Below, piece by piece: positions 16,147-27,613 of a stretch of DNA of 64,000 bases. The stretch spans positions 248,001-312,000 of the forward strand of contig NZ_KV908322.1 in NCBI RefSeq assembly GCF_001999765.1, read 5' to 3'. The notes beneath the pieces are model-generated. The model had not been told where the DNA came from, ran no database searches, and saw nothing but the letters and a program-made list of their open reading frames with translations. Position 1 is the stretch's first letter; each line of letters opens with the position of its first letter. Both the position numbers and the translations under genes were made by a program. This DNA is from Sinomonas mesophila. Lineage in GTDB: Bacteria; Actinomycetota; Actinomycetes; Actinomycetales; Micrococcaceae.

Positions 16147-19100
16147 ATGGCATCGGCATCCTTCACGCACCTGCACGTCTCGAGCGCGTTCAGCGCCCAC
16201 TACGGCGTGTCCTGGCCGGACGAGCTCGCCGCGGCGGCGCAGGCCGACGGCGCGACGGCGCTCGCATGCACCGACCGCGACGGCCTCTACGGCGCCGTCA
16301 AGCACTTCAAGGCCTGCCGGGAGCACGGCATCGACCCGATCGTCGGCGTCGACCTCGCCCTGCTCGCCGACCCCGAGGAGGCGCACGACGGCGGCGCGCG
16401 CCCGGGCGCGAAACAGCGGCGCGGCGCGGCAGGCGTGGCGGGGCGCGTCGTCGTGCTCGCGCACGGCCGCAACGGCGGGGCGGGCTGGAAGGCTCTGTGC
16501 CGCCTCGTCTCCGACGCCCATGCCTACACCACGGGGAAGGCCAACAGCCCCGTGCCCGCCGGCGTGACCCGCGCCGAGCTCGCCGCGCGCTGCCTCGACG
16601 AGGAGACCGGACGGCCCGTCCTGACCGTCCTGATCGGGCCGGACTCGGACGTGGGGCGCGCGATGGGCGGGCGCCGCTTCCTGCGCCCCCGCACGCTCTT
16701 CCGCGACTGGCTCGACGCGATGCCCGTCGGGGTGCTCGCCGTCGAGCTCGTGACGCACCTGAGCGCGCCCGGGCAGCCGCTGAGCACGAGCCACGCCGTG
16801 CGCATGCTCCGGCTCGCGAACGAGCACGGCATCCCCGCCGTCCTGACCAACGCCGTGCGCTACGTCGAGGAGGACGGCGCGGCCACCGCGGACGTGCTCG
16901 ACGCCGCCCGCACCCTCACCCCGCTCGAGCGGCTCATCGCCCCTCTGGACGGCGACGGCGAGTACCCGCTCGGTCCCTCCCTGCAGCCCACGGGCCAGGG
17001 CTGGCTCAAGCCGGCCGGGCTCATGCAGGCCCTCGGCCGCGAGGTCATCCACGCCGCCGGGCTCGGGGGGAAGGACCTCGACCACCTGCTCTCCAACACC
17101 GAGCGCATCGCCGACCGCTGCCGGCTCGACCCGGTCGCGGACGCAGGGTGGGGGAGGCCGGTCGTTCCCGAGGCCTCGGTCATCGGCATCACGGGGGAGC
17201 CGCAGCGCCAACTGCGCGAGCGCGCGTACGCGGGCATCGGGCGCCGCTTCCCCGCGCTCGCGGAGGGCGAGTTCGCCCGGGTCAAGGGCCGCCTCGAGCA
17301 CGAGCTGTCGATCATCGGGGACCTCGGCTTCGCCTCGTACTTCCTCACCGTCGCGGAGGTCGCGGAGATGATCCGCGGGATGGGCGTCCGCTCGGCCGCG
17401 CGCGGCTCCGGCGCGTCGAGCCTCGTGAACTACCTCCTCGGCATCAGCCACGTCGACCCTCTGCGGCACGACCTGATCTTCGAGCGCTTCCTCTCCCGGG
17501 ACCGCTCGACCCTGCCGGACATCGACATCGACGTCGAGAGCGCGGAGCGGCACAACGTCTACCGGAGGATCTTCGAGCGCTTCGGTGCCGAGCGGGTCAC
17601 CCTCATGAGCATGCAGAACGGCTACCGGGCCCGCGGTGCCGTGCGGGATGCCGGGCTCGCCCTCGGCCTCGATGAGGAGGAGGTCGGGGACATCGCCAAG
17701 CAGCTGTGGCGCTTCTCCGCGAGCCACTTCCGCGAGGCGCTCGCGGAGAAGCCCGAGCTGCGGGGCTTCTCCGAGCAGGTGGGCCAGAACCAGCAGCTCG
17801 AGCTCCTCGTCGACCTCACCGAGCGGCTCGACCGGCTCCCGCGGCACATCTCGATGCACCCGTGCGGCGTGATCCTCGGCGACGCGGGGCTCCTCGACCG
17901 CACCCCGATCCAGCCCAGCGGCATGGGGCTGCCCATGAGCCAGTTCGACAAGCACGACATGGACCCCATGGGCATGCTCAAGCTCGACGTCCTCGGGGTG
18001 CGCATGCAGAGCTCGATGGCCTTCGCCGTCCGGGAGGCCGAGCGGATCGACGGGACCAGGATCGACCTCGACGCCGTCCCGCTCGACGACGAGGCCACGT
18101 ACGAGCTCATCCGCTCGACGCACACGCTCGGCTGCTTCCAGATCGAGTCCCCGGGCCAGCGGGAGCTCGTGGGGAAGATGGCCCCCCGCGAGTTCAACGA
18201 CCTCATCATCGACATCTCCCTCTTCCGTCCAGGGCCCATGAAGAGCGACATGGTCCGGCCGTTCCTCGAGCACCGGCACGGCTTCGCGCCGGAGCGCTAC
18301 CCGCATCCGGACATGAAGCCCTATCTCGCCGAGACCCACGGCGTGACCGTGTTCCACGAGCAGGTCCTGCGCACCTTCGACACGTTCACGGGCTGCGGGC
18401 TCGCGAAGGCGGACGAGTTCCGCCGGCTCCTCGGCAACGAGGCCAAGGAGCCCGGTGTCGAGGCCTACTTCCGCGAGCGCGCAGCGGCCAACGGCTACAG
18501 CCCCGAGGTCATCGAGAAGGTGTGGGGGACGCTCAAGGCCTTCGGAAGCTTCGGCTTCTGCAAGGCCCACGGCGCCGCGTTCGCGGTGCCCACCTACCAG
18601 TCGGCCTGGCTCAAGGCCCACCATCCCGAGGCGTTCCTCGCGGGGATCTTCGAGCACGATCCGGGCATGTACCCCAAGCGGCTCCTCGTCGCCGAGGCCA
18701 GGCGCATGGGCATCCCGATCCTGCCCGTGGACATCAACGCGAGCCGGGACGAGTACCGCGTCGAGCGGATCGCCGCGGGGCCCGACGCCGGCAGGCTCGG
18801 CATCAGGCTCACGCTCAAAGGCATCTACGGGCTCTCCGAGGGCGAGCTCGCCCGGATCGTCGCGGGCCAGCCGTACGCCTCGATCGCCGACGTGCGGGAC
18901 AGGGCCAGGCTCACCCGCTCGAGCCTGAGGCGGCTCGCCGAGCTCGGCGCGTTCGACTCGCTGCACCGGGCGGTGGGCGCGCGGGGGAGCCGGGCCGACC
19001 TCGTCGCCCACCTCGCGGAGCTCGCGCCCCGCCCCTCGGCGCGGCGGGACGCCCCGATCGAGGGGCAGCTCTCGCTCGAGATCGGGGACGTCGAGCTCGC

Positions 19101-19581
19101 CAACCTGCCCGCGCGGCTGCCCGAGCCTTCTCCGGCGGAGAAGGTCCGCACGGAGCTGGACCTCATGGCCGTGGACGCGAGCGCGCACCTCATGGACAGC
19201 CACCGCCCGCTCCTGGACCGGCTCGGCGTGACGACGGCGGACAGGCTCCTGTCCCTGCGCAACGGCAGCCAGGTGCTCGTCGCGGGGGTGCGCGTCGCGA
19301 CCCAGACCCCGCCCATGCGCGGCGGGCGGCGGGTCGTGTTCATCAGCGTCGACGACGGGACCGGCTGCGTCGACTCCGTGTTCTTCACCGAGGCCCAGGA
19401 GAGGACGGGCCCGCTGCTGTTCGGCACACGCCTGCTCCTCATCCGCGGGACGACGCGCCGGACCGGCCCGCGCGGGATCAGCCTCAGCGCCGACATGGCC
19501 TGGGACCTCGCCGAGCTCGAGGGCTCGCTGGACCACGAGAACCCCGTCCTGCCCGAGCCCGGGCACACCCCCGCCGCGTGA
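16147..19581 (+). CDS. dnaE2: Error-prone DNA polymerase III alpha subunit DnaE2
   Basis: This 1144-residue C-family polymerase begins with the PHP domain (FTHLHVSSAFSAHYGVSWPDEL), then palm and fingers with the catalytic aspartates in LPDIDIDVES (about residues 456-465), a GSFGFCKAHGAAFA region at about 800, tandem HhH/beta-binding segments and a C-terminal OB fold (VLVAGVRVATQTPP...). The N-terminal sequence is characteristic of DnaE2, not replicative DnaE1. It performs SOS-induced, mutagenic lesion bypass with ImuB. A strong GAGGGGAGG site precedes ATG. Confidence 0.93.
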   Translation: MASASFTHLHVSSAFSAHYGVSWPDELAAAAQADGATALACTDRDGLYGAVKHFKACREHGIDPIVGVDLALLADPEEAHDGGARPGAKQRRGAAGVAGRVVVLAHGRNGGAGWKALCRLVSDAHAYTTGKANSPVPAGVTRAELAARCLDEETGRPVLTVLIGPDSDVGRAMGGRRFLRPRTLFRDWLDAMPVGVLAVELVTHLSAPGQPLSTSHAVRMLRLANEHGIPAVLTNAVRYVEEDGAATADVLDAARTLTPLERLIAPLDGDGEYPLGPSLQPTGQGWLKPAGLMQALGREVIHAAGLGGKDLDHLLSNTERIADRCRLDPVADAGWGRPVVPEASVIGITGEPQRQLRERAYAGIGRRFPALAEGEFARVKGRLEHELSIIGDLGFASYFLTVAEVAEMIRGMGVRSAARGSGASSLVNYLLGISHVDPLRHDLIFERFLSRDRSTLPDIDIDVESAERHNVYRRIFERFGAERVTLMSMQNGYRARGAVRDAGLALGLDEEEVGDIAKQLWRFSASHFREALAEKPELRGFSEQVGQNQQLELLVDLTERLDRLPRHISMHPCGVILGDAGLLDRTPIQPSGMGLPMSQFDKHDMDPMGMLKLDVLGVRMQSSMAFAVREAERIDGTRIDLDAVPLDDEATYELIRSTHTLGCFQIESPGQRELVGKMAPREFNDLIIDISLFRPGPMKSDMVRPFLEHRHGFAPERYPHPDMKPYLAETHGVTVFHEQVLRTFDTFTGCGLAKADEFRRLLGNEAKEPGVEAYFRERAAANGYSPEVIEKVWGTLKAFGSFGFCKAHGAAFAVPTYQSAWLKAHHPEAFLAGIFEHDPGMYPKRLLVAEARRMGIPILPVDINASRDEYRVERIAAGPDAGRLGIRLTLKGIYGLSEGELARIVAGQPYASIADVRDRARLTRSSLRRLAELGAFDSLHRAVGARGSRADLVAHLAELAPRPSARRDAPIEGQLSLEIGDVELANLPARLPEPSPAEKVRTELDLMAVDASAHLMDSHRPLLDRLGVTTADRLLSLRNGSQVLVAGVRVATQTPPMRGGRRVVFISVDDGTGCVDSVFFTEAQERTGPLLFGTRLLLIRGTTRRTGPRGISLSADMAWDLAELEGSLDHENPVLPEPGHTPAA

Positions 19582-19704
19582 GCCGCCGCGCCCGGCGCCC
19601 GGCGCCCGTACATGCCTGAGTTGTTCGATACGCTTGTCCGTGGCTGGCTGTGGTCACCGTACGCCACAAGCTATGAAGCCGACAGACGAAGAGGAGACAC
19701 CCCC

Positions 19705-21720
<2,016 letters not shown>

Positions 21721-21721
21721 G

Positions 21722-22396
21722 ATGGCGGAGTCCACGGGGATGGGGGCCGCGCGCGAGGGAGGGCCGGAGGCTGTCCCCAGCGGCAGCGTGCCGGACCGGG
21801 AGGTGACGGACGGCTTCGAGCTGGCCGGGACGCCCGACGCCTTCGGGCGCCTGTGGACTCCGCACCGCATGGCCTACGTGACGGGCGGGCAGGGCCGCTT
21901 CCGCAACGAGGACGAGTGCCCGTTCTGCGCCGCGCCGCGCCGCAGCGACGAGGAGTCGCTCATCGTGTACCGCGGCGCTACGTGCTTCGCCGTCCTGAAC
22001 CTGTTCCCGTACAACCCCGGCCACCTGCTCGTGTGCCCCTACCGCCACGTGGCCGACTACACGGACATCTCCGCCGAGGAGACCGCCGAGATGGCGGAGA
22101 TCACCCAGACGGCGATGCGCGTGATCCGGAAGGTCGCCGGCCCGCACGGATTCAACATCGGGGTCAACCAGGGCGACGCCGGAGGGGCGGGCATCGCGGG
22201 CCACCTCCACCAGCACGTCGTGCCCCGATGGGGCGGCGACGCGAACTTCCTGCCGATCATCGCCCAGACGAAGCAGATCACGCAGACCCTCCAGGAGACC
22301 CGGGCGCTGATCGCCGAGGCGTGGCCCGAGGCGGCCCCGGCGGACGACGGCGGGCGGCTCGCGCAGGACGGCGGGAAGGCGCCGGGTGCTCAATAG
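21722..22396 (+). CDS. HIT-family hydrolase/phosphorylase (Rv2613c/Ap4A phosphorylase-like)
   Basis: This 224-residue protein has the histidine triad HLHQHVVPRW with His161, His163 and His165, preceded by a CPFC pair (67-70). That layout and its position between thrS and pgsA match the mycobacterial HIT protein characterised as a diadenosine tetraphosphate phosphorylase. ATG 21722 lies one base after the thrS stop, and its 3' end overlaps pgsA by 11 bases, so translation is coupled across the operon. The Ala/Gly-rich tail after about residue 205 looks disordered. Confidence 0.88.
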   Translation: MAESTGMGAAREGGPEAVPSGSVPDREVTDGFELAGTPDAFGRLWTPHRMAYVTGGQGRFRNEDECPFCAAPRRSDEESLIVYRGATCFAVLNLFPYNPGHLLVCPYRHVADYTDISAEETAEMAEITQTAMRVIRKVAGPHGFNIGVNQGDAGGAGIAGHLHQHVVPRWGGDANFLPIIAQTKQITQTLQETRALIAEAWPEAAPADDGGRLAQDGGKAPGAQ

Positions 22397-23012
22397 GCAC
22401 GCGCGCAAGCTGTTCACGCGGCTCTTCACGCCGCTTGCCGCCCTCCTGCTGCGGTGGCACGTGTCCCCCGACGCCGTGACGGCAGTAGGCACGATCGGGG
22501 TCTCGGCGAGCGCCCTCGTCCTGTACCCCCTCGGGGAGCTGTTCTGGGGGACGATCGCGATCACGCTCTTCGTCTTCTCGGACGTCGTCGACGGGATCAT
22601 GGCCCGGCTCGCGGGCCGGTCCGGGCGCAGCGGGAACTGGGGGAGCTTCCTCGACTCGACACTCGACCGCGTCCAGGACGGGGCCGTGTTCGCGGGGATC
22701 GCCTTCTGGTTCTTCGCCGGCGGCGCGAACTTCGCGACGGGAGTGCTCGCCGTCGTGTGCCTCGCGCTCGGCTACCTCGTCTCCTATGCGCGGGCCAAGG
22801 CCGAGTCCCTCGGCTACGAGGCGAACGTGGGGATCGCCGAACGGGCGGAGCGGCTCGTGGCCACGCTCGTCGTCACGGGCCTGTGCGGGCTCGGCCTTCC
22901 CATCCCGGTCCTGACCTGGACCTTCGTGCTCCTCGCCGCGGCGAGCGCCATCACCGTCGTCCAGCGTGTCGCGGCGGTGCGGGCGCAGGCCATCACCGGT
23001 CACGCCGCCTGA
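22386..23012 (+). CDS. pgsA: CDP-alcohol phosphatidyltransferase, phosphatidylinositol phosphate synthase type
   Basis: This 208-residue polytopic membrane enzyme has the CDP-alcohol signature spread over residues 66-94 (D66, D69-G70, A73-R74, G86, D90, D94), which binds CDP-diacylglycerol and metal. In actinobacteria the gene after the HIT gene makes phosphatidylinositol phosphate, precursor of PI mannosides. Its GTG start overlaps the HIT gene. In many relatives an acyltransferase and pimA follow; here they do not, and pdxS comes next. Confidence 0.88.
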   Translation: MLNRHARKLFTRLFTPLAALLLRWHVSPDAVTAVGTIGVSASALVLYPLGELFWGTIAITLFVFSDVVDGIMARLAGRSGRSGNWGSFLDSTLDRVQDGAVFAGIAFWFFAGGANFATGVLAVVCLALGYLVSYARAKAESLGYEANVGIAERAERLVATLVVTGLCGLGLPIPVLTWTFVLLAAASAITVVQRVAAVRAQAITGHAA

Positions 23013-23146
23013 AGGCCCTGTGCAGGCATCCAGAGCGTCCGCGCAGCCGTTGGGAGTCATGCCAGTCACAGCCGGTCCGCGGCGGGGATAGACTGGGGTG
23101 TCCCCACAGACGTATCCAGCTTTTTCGCGACAAGAAAGACGAGTAC

Positions 23147-24055
23147 GTGTCTACTGAAGCAAACGCCTCGGCGCCGACGACTGGCAGCAACCGCGTCAAG
23201 CGCGGCATGGCCGAGATGCTCAAGGGCGGCGTCATCATGGACGTCGTCAACGTCGAGCAGGCGAAGATCGCCGAGGACGCCGGCGCCGTGGCCGTGATGG
23301 CCCTCGAGCGCGTCCCTGCTGACATCCGCGCCCAGGGCGGCGTCTCCCGCATGTCCGATCCGGACATGATCGACTCGATCATCAACGCCGTCTCGATCCC
23401 GGTCATGGCCAAGGCCCGTATCGGGCACTTCGTCGAGGCCCAGGTCCTGCAGTCCCTCGGCGTGGACTACATCGACGAGTCCGAGGTCCTGACCCCGGCC
23501 GACTACGAGAACCACATCGACAAGTGGGCCTTCACGGTCCCGTTCGTGTGCGGTGCGACCAACCTGGGCGAGGCGCTGCGCCGCATCAACGAGGGCGCGG
23601 CCATGATCCGCTCCAAGGGCGAGGCCGGCACCGGCGACGTCTCCAACGCCACCACGCACATGCGCAAGATCCGCGCCGAGATCCGCCGGCTGTCCTCGCT
23701 GCCCGAGGACGAGCTGTACGTCGCGGCGAAGGAGCTGCAGGCCCCGTACGAGCTCGTGAAGGAGATCGCCGAGACCGGCAAGCTCCCGGTCGTGCTGTTC
23801 ACCGCCGGCGGCATCGCGACCCCCGCGGACGCGGCGATGATGATGCAGCTGGGCGCGGACGGCGTGTTCGTCGGCTCGGGCATCTTCAAGTCCGGCAACC
23901 CGGCCCAGCGCGCCGCGGCCGTCGTGAAGGCCACGACCTTCTTCGACGACCCGGACATGATCGCCAAGGTCTCCCGCGGCCTCGGCGAGGCCATGGTCGG
24001 GATCAACGTCGACGAGATTGCGGCCCCTCACCGGCTTGCTGAACGTGGCTGGTAA
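23147..24055 (+). CDS. pdxS: Pyridoxal 5'-phosphate synthase lyase subunit PdxS
   Basis: This 302-residue TIM-barrel protein makes PLP from ribose 5-phosphate, glyceraldehyde 3-phosphate and ammonia. Highly conserved stretches include [47 protein letters not shown] with the catalytic lysines, and [11 protein letters not shown] 23147 is the start; TAGACT at 23089 is a possible -10. The glutaminase partner PdxT normally lies immediately downstream, but there is no pdxT or recognisable fragment after it here. Confidence 0.95.
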   Translation: MSTEANASAPTTGSNRVKRGMAEMLKGGVIMDVVNVEQAKIAEDAGAVAVMALERVPADIRAQGGVSRMSDPDMIDSIINAVSIPVMAKARIGHFVEAQVLQSLGVDYIDESEVLTPADYENHIDKWAFTVPFVCGATNLGEALRRINEGAAMIRSKGEAGTGDVSNATTHMRKIRAEIRRLSSLPEDELYVAAKELQAPYELVKEIAETGKLPVVLFTAGGIATPADAAMMMQLGADGVFVGSGIFKSGNPAQRAAAVVKATTFFDDPDMIAKVSRGLGEAMVGINVDEIAAPHRLAERGW

Positions 24056-24885
24056 GCCTGATAAATGAGGGTTTCTCGGCTCGTGCTGCTGCTGACACGG
24101 CTGCGCGAGCAGGGACCCAAGCCGTGGTCCAAGATTGGTGACCTTGCAGGATTGCGTCGAGCGTGAAACTGGTTGACGAGGAATTCGTTCTGTCATTTCG
24201 TCAGACCACCGTTCAGACAGCGGCCCTGTGAAAGCTGAGAGTGACGAAGCCCCAAGGCGGATGCCTTGGGGCTTCGTTCATTCTGGGGCAATGCTGATGC
24301 AGGCCGCTCAGCCTGCTCGACCGAATGGCTTCAGCTGCAGGTGTTGACGCTGGAGGTGTCGAAGTCGACAAGTCGGATTTCTCCCCGGGGTCGATGCCCT
24401 CAACCATGTATGCGCGGAGGCTCATTTCGACGCCGTCCCTCTAGGGTCGGAGGACACGCGTGGGCGTCACGTCGTCGAACGTGACCGCCGGGCCGACCTG
24501 CTCGTCGCCGTCGGCGCGGGAAAACGCCAGTCACCGCAGCGTGGGGATCGCCATCATCGGCCGTCGGACCTGGCTGCCGTCATTTTCCGCTCGAGGGGGA
24601 AGGTCGCGGGTTCGATCATGACTCGGGTGCGACGGTCTGGAGATCGAGGGCGCGTATCCGATCCGCTGCCCGGACTGTTGCGCCATCTCTAGACCGTTGC
24701 ACGCTTCCGTTGCAGGAGGCCTGGTGCTGACCCTCGTGCCATGCATGTCGGCCGGTAGGGGAGTGTTGCGGGGTGCACCCCAACGCAATTGCACCTTTTG
24801 GCCTGACGTACGGTCCCAGGTCCAGTCTCTCCTGTCTGATGGACGGACGATCCGCCGCGGGGATCCGGGACCTGGGCCGACGCGC
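24056..24885. other. Gene-free stretch after pdxS; possible island boundary
   Basis: These 830 bases hold a terminator hairpin (24244-24277) but no reading frame with protein-like composition. A short segment at 24523-24542 (AAAACGCCAGTCACCGCAG) nearly repeats the left arm of the terminator at 27135. A tRNA T-arm-like string lies near 24600 but does not fold. I read this as decayed DNA where the core genome meets the catabolic island. Confidence 0.5.
24244..24277 (+). terminator. Intrinsic terminator hairpin downstream of pdxS
   Basis: A 15-bp perfect stem (24244-24258 with 24263-24277) with a 4-base loop is followed by TCATTCT. It lies about 190 bases after the pdxS stop, farther than usual. 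Confidence 0.75.
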
Positions 24886-25839
24886 TCACGCAGCCTTACG
24901 GGAGACAGGGCCATTGAGCGACGGCATTCCTTGCGAGAACAGGCTCGAGGACGTGGCCTTGATGAGGTCGAGCGTCTGGGCGACGAGCGGATGACTCGCG
25001 CCGCCTTTGCGCGTGGAGGTCATGATCCGTCGCGCGGGCGCAGGTTCCCCGGACAGCCGGATGCTCGTGACGGGCCACCGTGGGGTAATGAGTCCGAGGC
25101 GTGGCATGAGCATGACCCCGAGCCCTTGGGCGACCAGCGCCGCGCCGGTTTCCCATTCATCGGCTTGATGGGCCTGCTGCGGGGTGAAGCCAGCCGCTAC
25201 ACATGCCGTGACCGTGAGCTGGTGGTACGCCCCTCCGGGAGTGCCGATGATCCAAGGCTCCCGGGCGGCGTCAGCGAGCGTGACCGTGTCGCATGCTGTC
25301 AGCGGGTGATCGTTGGGGACGACAAGGTCCAGCGGGTCGTCCAGCAGCAGCTGCTGGTCAAAGCGCTCGTCGCCCAGTGGTGGGGTGTCGGCGGTCACCA
25401 TCACCAGCGCCAGGTCTGCCTCGTGCGTCGCGAGCATTTCGAAGCAGCGGGCGGGCTCGGCCTCGACCACGCGAAGGCTGAGCCGCGGATGGCGGTCACG
25501 CAGCCGGGCGGCGGCAAGGGGGAGCAGGTGGGTCGCGGCGGTGGAGAAGCCGCACAGGGTGAACTGGCCTGCGGACTCCTCGCTCGCGGCGGCGAGTTCG
25601 CTGCGCGCCTGCTCCCACTGTGCCTGCAGCACCGCCGCGTGTCGCAGCAGGGTGTGCGCCGCCGTCGTCAGCTTGATGCCCCGCCCTGCCGGCTCGATCA
25701 GCGTGACCCCGAGTTGCTCGGACAGCTGGCGCAATTGGTAGGAGATGGCCGACGGCGTGTAGCTCAGAGCCGCTGCGGCGGCCGTGACGCTGCCATAGTG
25801 ATCGAGGACCTGCAGGACCTTGAGCTTCCCGTCAATCAT
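24886..25839 (-). CDS. LysR-family transcriptional regulator
   Basis: This 317-residue regulator has an N-terminal winged helix-turn-helix (LKVLQVLDHYGSVTAAAAALSYTPSAISYQLRQLSEQLG, residues 6-44) and a periplasmic-binding-type effector domain (about 90-295). It starts at 25839, exactly 7 bases after a TACAGT -10, with no ribosome-binding site, so the mRNA is probably leaderless. It is encoded on the same strand as the dioxygenase, which lies upstream of it. LysR proteins usually control adjacent genes, but its target here is not evident. Confidence 0.88.
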   Translation of the reverse strand: MIDGKLKVLQVLDHYGSVTAAAAALSYTPSAISYQLRQLSEQLGVTLIEPAGRGIKLTTAAHTLLRHAAVLQAQWEQARSELAAASEESAGQFTLCGFSTAATHLLPLAAARLRDRHPRLSLRVVEAEPARCFEMLATHEADLALVMVTADTPPLGDERFDQQLLLDDPLDLVVPNDHPLTACDTVTLADAAREPWIIGTPGGAYHQLTVTACVAAGFTPQQAHQADEWETGAALVAQGLGVMLMPRLGLITPRWPVTSIRLSGEPAPARRIMTSTRKGGASHPLVAQTLDLIKATSSSLFSQGMPSLNGPVSRKAA

Positions 25840-25877
25840 GGAAGCAACTGTAGAAAGAGCGGTCAGAGGATGCTTCC
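25840..25877 (-). promoter_or_regulatory. Leaderless LysR promoter flanked by inverted repeat
   Basis: On the minus strand TACAGT (25852-25847) precedes the ATG by 7 bases. GGAAGCA (25840-25846) and TGCTTCC (25871-25877) form an inverted repeat bracketing the promoter and could be the autoregulatory operator. Confidence 0.5.
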
Positions 25878-25894
25878 ACCCAGAGCGAGGAGAC

Positions 25895-25930
25895 GCCCCC
25901 GGCGTTCGACATGAGTCGAACGCCGGGGGC
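25895..25930 (-). terminator. Terminator-like hairpin after the dioxygenase gene
   Basis: A 16-bp perfect stem (25895-25910 with 25915-25930) with ATGA loop lies 22 bases after the dioxygenase stop. There is no T-tract, as is common in high-GC actinobacteria. Confidence 0.75.
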
Positions 25931-25952
25931 GCGCAGCATTCCGTCCTGAGAG

Positions 25953-26957
25953 TCAGGAGACGGGGGTGAGATCCTTGTCCGCTTCCTGGAGATGGGGGTA
26001 AACGTCCACAAATCGGCTGTACTTGTACTCACCGCAGGTGAAGGGCTTGAAATCGACCGGGTTCTCCGCGTCAATGCAAGTCGCCACCGGCTCGACGATG
26101 GCATCGAAGTCGAGGTCGATGAAGAACGGAATGGAGTAGCGTGCCACGCCGCTCGTGTTGACGACCCGGTGCACGGTCGAGGAGTAGCGGCCGTTGGTCA
26201 TGGCCTGGACGAGGTCGCCGATGTTGATGATGAAGGTGCCCTCCACAGGCGGTGCGCTGACCCACTCACCGTCCTTGTTCTGGACCTGCAGACCGCCGAC
26301 GCTGTCCTGGGACAGGATCGTCAGGAAGCCGTAGTCGGTGTGCGCGCCGATGCCGATCTCGTCCTTGGAGGCCGAGACGTCCTGCGACGGGTAGTGGAGG
26401 AGACGCTGGATCGTGATCGGGTGCTGCTGCTTCTTCTCGAAGTAGTCCGCGGGGAGGCCGAGGCTGAGGGCGAACGCGCTGACCAGCTTGCGCGCCAGCC
26501 CCATCATCGCGTCGTGGTACTCCTCGCAGGCCTCCTTGAACGAGGGCAGGCCCTCCGGCATGGGGTTGGGCCCGAAGAAGGGGGAAACCTCGTCCGTGTG
26601 AACGCCGTAGTCGAAAACCTCCTTGAGGTCGCGGGTGTTCTTCGGGTCCGCGTTCTCGCCGTACGGGGGGATGTAGCCGCGCAGCGTGGGGCCTGACTTG
26701 GCCACGTGCAGGCGCTCCTTGACCTCCAGCGGCAGCTCGAAGAACTCCTTGGTGGCCGCGTACATGCGCTGGACCAGATCTGCGGGGACCCCGTGGTTCT
26801 TGACGTAGAAGAAGCCGACCTCCTCGCAGGACTTGCCGATCTTCTCGGCGACGCCCTGGGGGTCGCTCCCATCGACCAGTGCGGCGATGTCGATGATCGG
26901 AATCTCGCTGAACGCCGTCTGCCGGCTGGCGAAGCGGTTGTCGGATGCGTTGGTCAC
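25953..26957 (-). CDS. Fe(II)/2-oxoglutarate-dependent dioxygenase, isopenicillin-N-synthase family
   Basis: This 334-residue protein has the two-domain DIOX_N/2OG-FeII layout: IPIIDIAALVDG and VGFFYVKNHGVP at the N-terminus, then the metal facial triad in HTDYGFLTIL (His and Asp) and TVHRVVN (distal His), and RYSIPFF for 2-oxoglutarate. GTG 26957 follows AAAGGAGAG. Such enzymes hydroxylate, desaturate or demethylate small molecules. In this island a nitrogenous substrate is likely. It is a separate unit from the cupin gene because a terminator intervenes. Confidence 0.88.
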   Translation of the reverse strand: MTNASDNRFASRQTAFSEIPIIDIAALVDGSDPQGVAEKIGKSCEEVGFFYVKNHGVPADLVQRMYAATKEFFELPLEVKERLHVAKSGPTLRGYIPPYGENADPKNTRDLKEVFDYGVHTDEVSPFFGPNPMPEGLPSFKEACEEYHDAMMGLARKLVSAFALSLGLPADYFEKKQQHPITIQRLLHYPSQDVSASKDEIGIGAHTDYGFLTILSQDSVGGLQVQNKDGEWVSAPPVEGTFIINIGDLVQAMTNGRYSSTVHRVVNTSGVARYSIPFFIDLDFDAIVEPVATCIDAENPVDFKPFTCGEYKYSRFVDVYPHLQEADKDLTPVS

Positions 26958-27134
26958 GGGGACTCTCCTTTGAGTTCTGACAGGAATTGGATCACCGGCA
27001 TTTCCGATAACTCGTGGTGCCGTCACTAAGAATTCTGTCCGGGATCACCGCTGAGAAAAAGCAAATGATTTCTCGCTGGACTGTGCAAATACTCTTCATG
27101 ATCAGAAAGGCCGCCTGCGGCGGTTGCAGAGAAA

Positions 27135-27179
27135 AACGCCAGTGGCCGCAGGGAGTGTATCCCTGCAGCCACTGGCGTT
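27135..27179 (-). terminator. Rho-independent terminator after the cupin gene
   Basis: A 19-bp stem with one mismatch (27135-27153 with 27161-27179) and a 7-base loop is followed on the minus strand by TTTTCTC. It ends the AGCS-cupin transcript. Confidence 0.85.
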
Positions 27180-27206
27180 GCCCGACAGTTCCGTGGAGAA
27201 CGCGGC

Positions 27207-27557
27207 CTAGGCCGCCGGAGGCTCGCCCGGACCGCCGGCCCAGACCATGAGGACGGGCTCGGCGCTGCGGTTGTGGATCCGGTGCGGGACGTTCGGCGGG
27301 ACAGCGAGAGCGTCGCCGGCGCTTAGCGGATACTCGCGCTCGCCATCGTCGATGATGCCCTCCCCGGAGACGCAGTAGAACACCTCCCACGCTCCGTCGT
27401 GACCGGGGTCGACGGCGCCAGTGTCGCCCGGGTTCACGAGAGAGCTGCCGAACCAGAGGTCATCGTTGCGGAAGTACTCCCGGCAGAGCTCGGGGCCCTC
27501 GTAGAAAACCTTCGCGTCGTCGGGGCGGACGATGTACGGGACGGTGGTCGTGCTCAT
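27207..27557 (-). CDS. Small cupin-domain protein
   Basis: This 116-residue single-domain cupin has motif 1 GHDGAWEVFYCVSGEGIIDDGE and motif 2 LSAGDALAVPPNVPHRIHN. ATG 27557 follows AAAGGAG. Motif 1 lacks one of the two classical HxH histidines (GHDGAWE in place of HxH), so metal binding may differ. It may act as a small-molecule isomerase, dioxygenase or ligand sensor in the pathway encoded by its neighbours. It is 56 bases downstream of the AGCS symporter gene and probably co-transcribed. Confidence 0.8.
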   Translation of the reverse strand: MSTTTVPYIVRPDDAKVFYEGPELCREYFRNDDLWFGSSLVNPGDTGAVDPGHDGAWEVFYCVSGEGIIDDGEREYPLSAGDALAVPPNVPHRIHNRSAEPVLMVWAGGPGEPPAA

Positions 27558-27613
27558 GGTGCTCCTTTGCGTCATTTGCTTGCGGTGGTCGTTCTGGTTG
27601 GTGGGGGGAGGAA

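Noticed and set aside
15811-19566. Very long open frame on the minus strand opposite dnaE2
   Set aside because: It is an antisense shadow of high-GC coding; Arg/Gly/Pro/Glu-rich with no domain, whereas dnaE2 is unmistakable.
19582-19704. T-box or other amino-acid riboswitch before thrS
   Set aside because: No specifier stem or T-box sequence is visible in the 123-base leader.
24597-24625. tRNA T-arm-like string (GGTCGCGGGTTCGATC)
   Set aside because: The flanks do not pair into a T-stem and no acceptor, D- or anticodon arm can be built; not called as a tRNA or att site.
25904-25921. Dyad TTCGACATGAGTCGAA resembling the PucR-type box
   Set aside because: It is part of a longer 16-bp terminator hairpin, and no TACGAT-like -10 lies 62 bp away on either strand.
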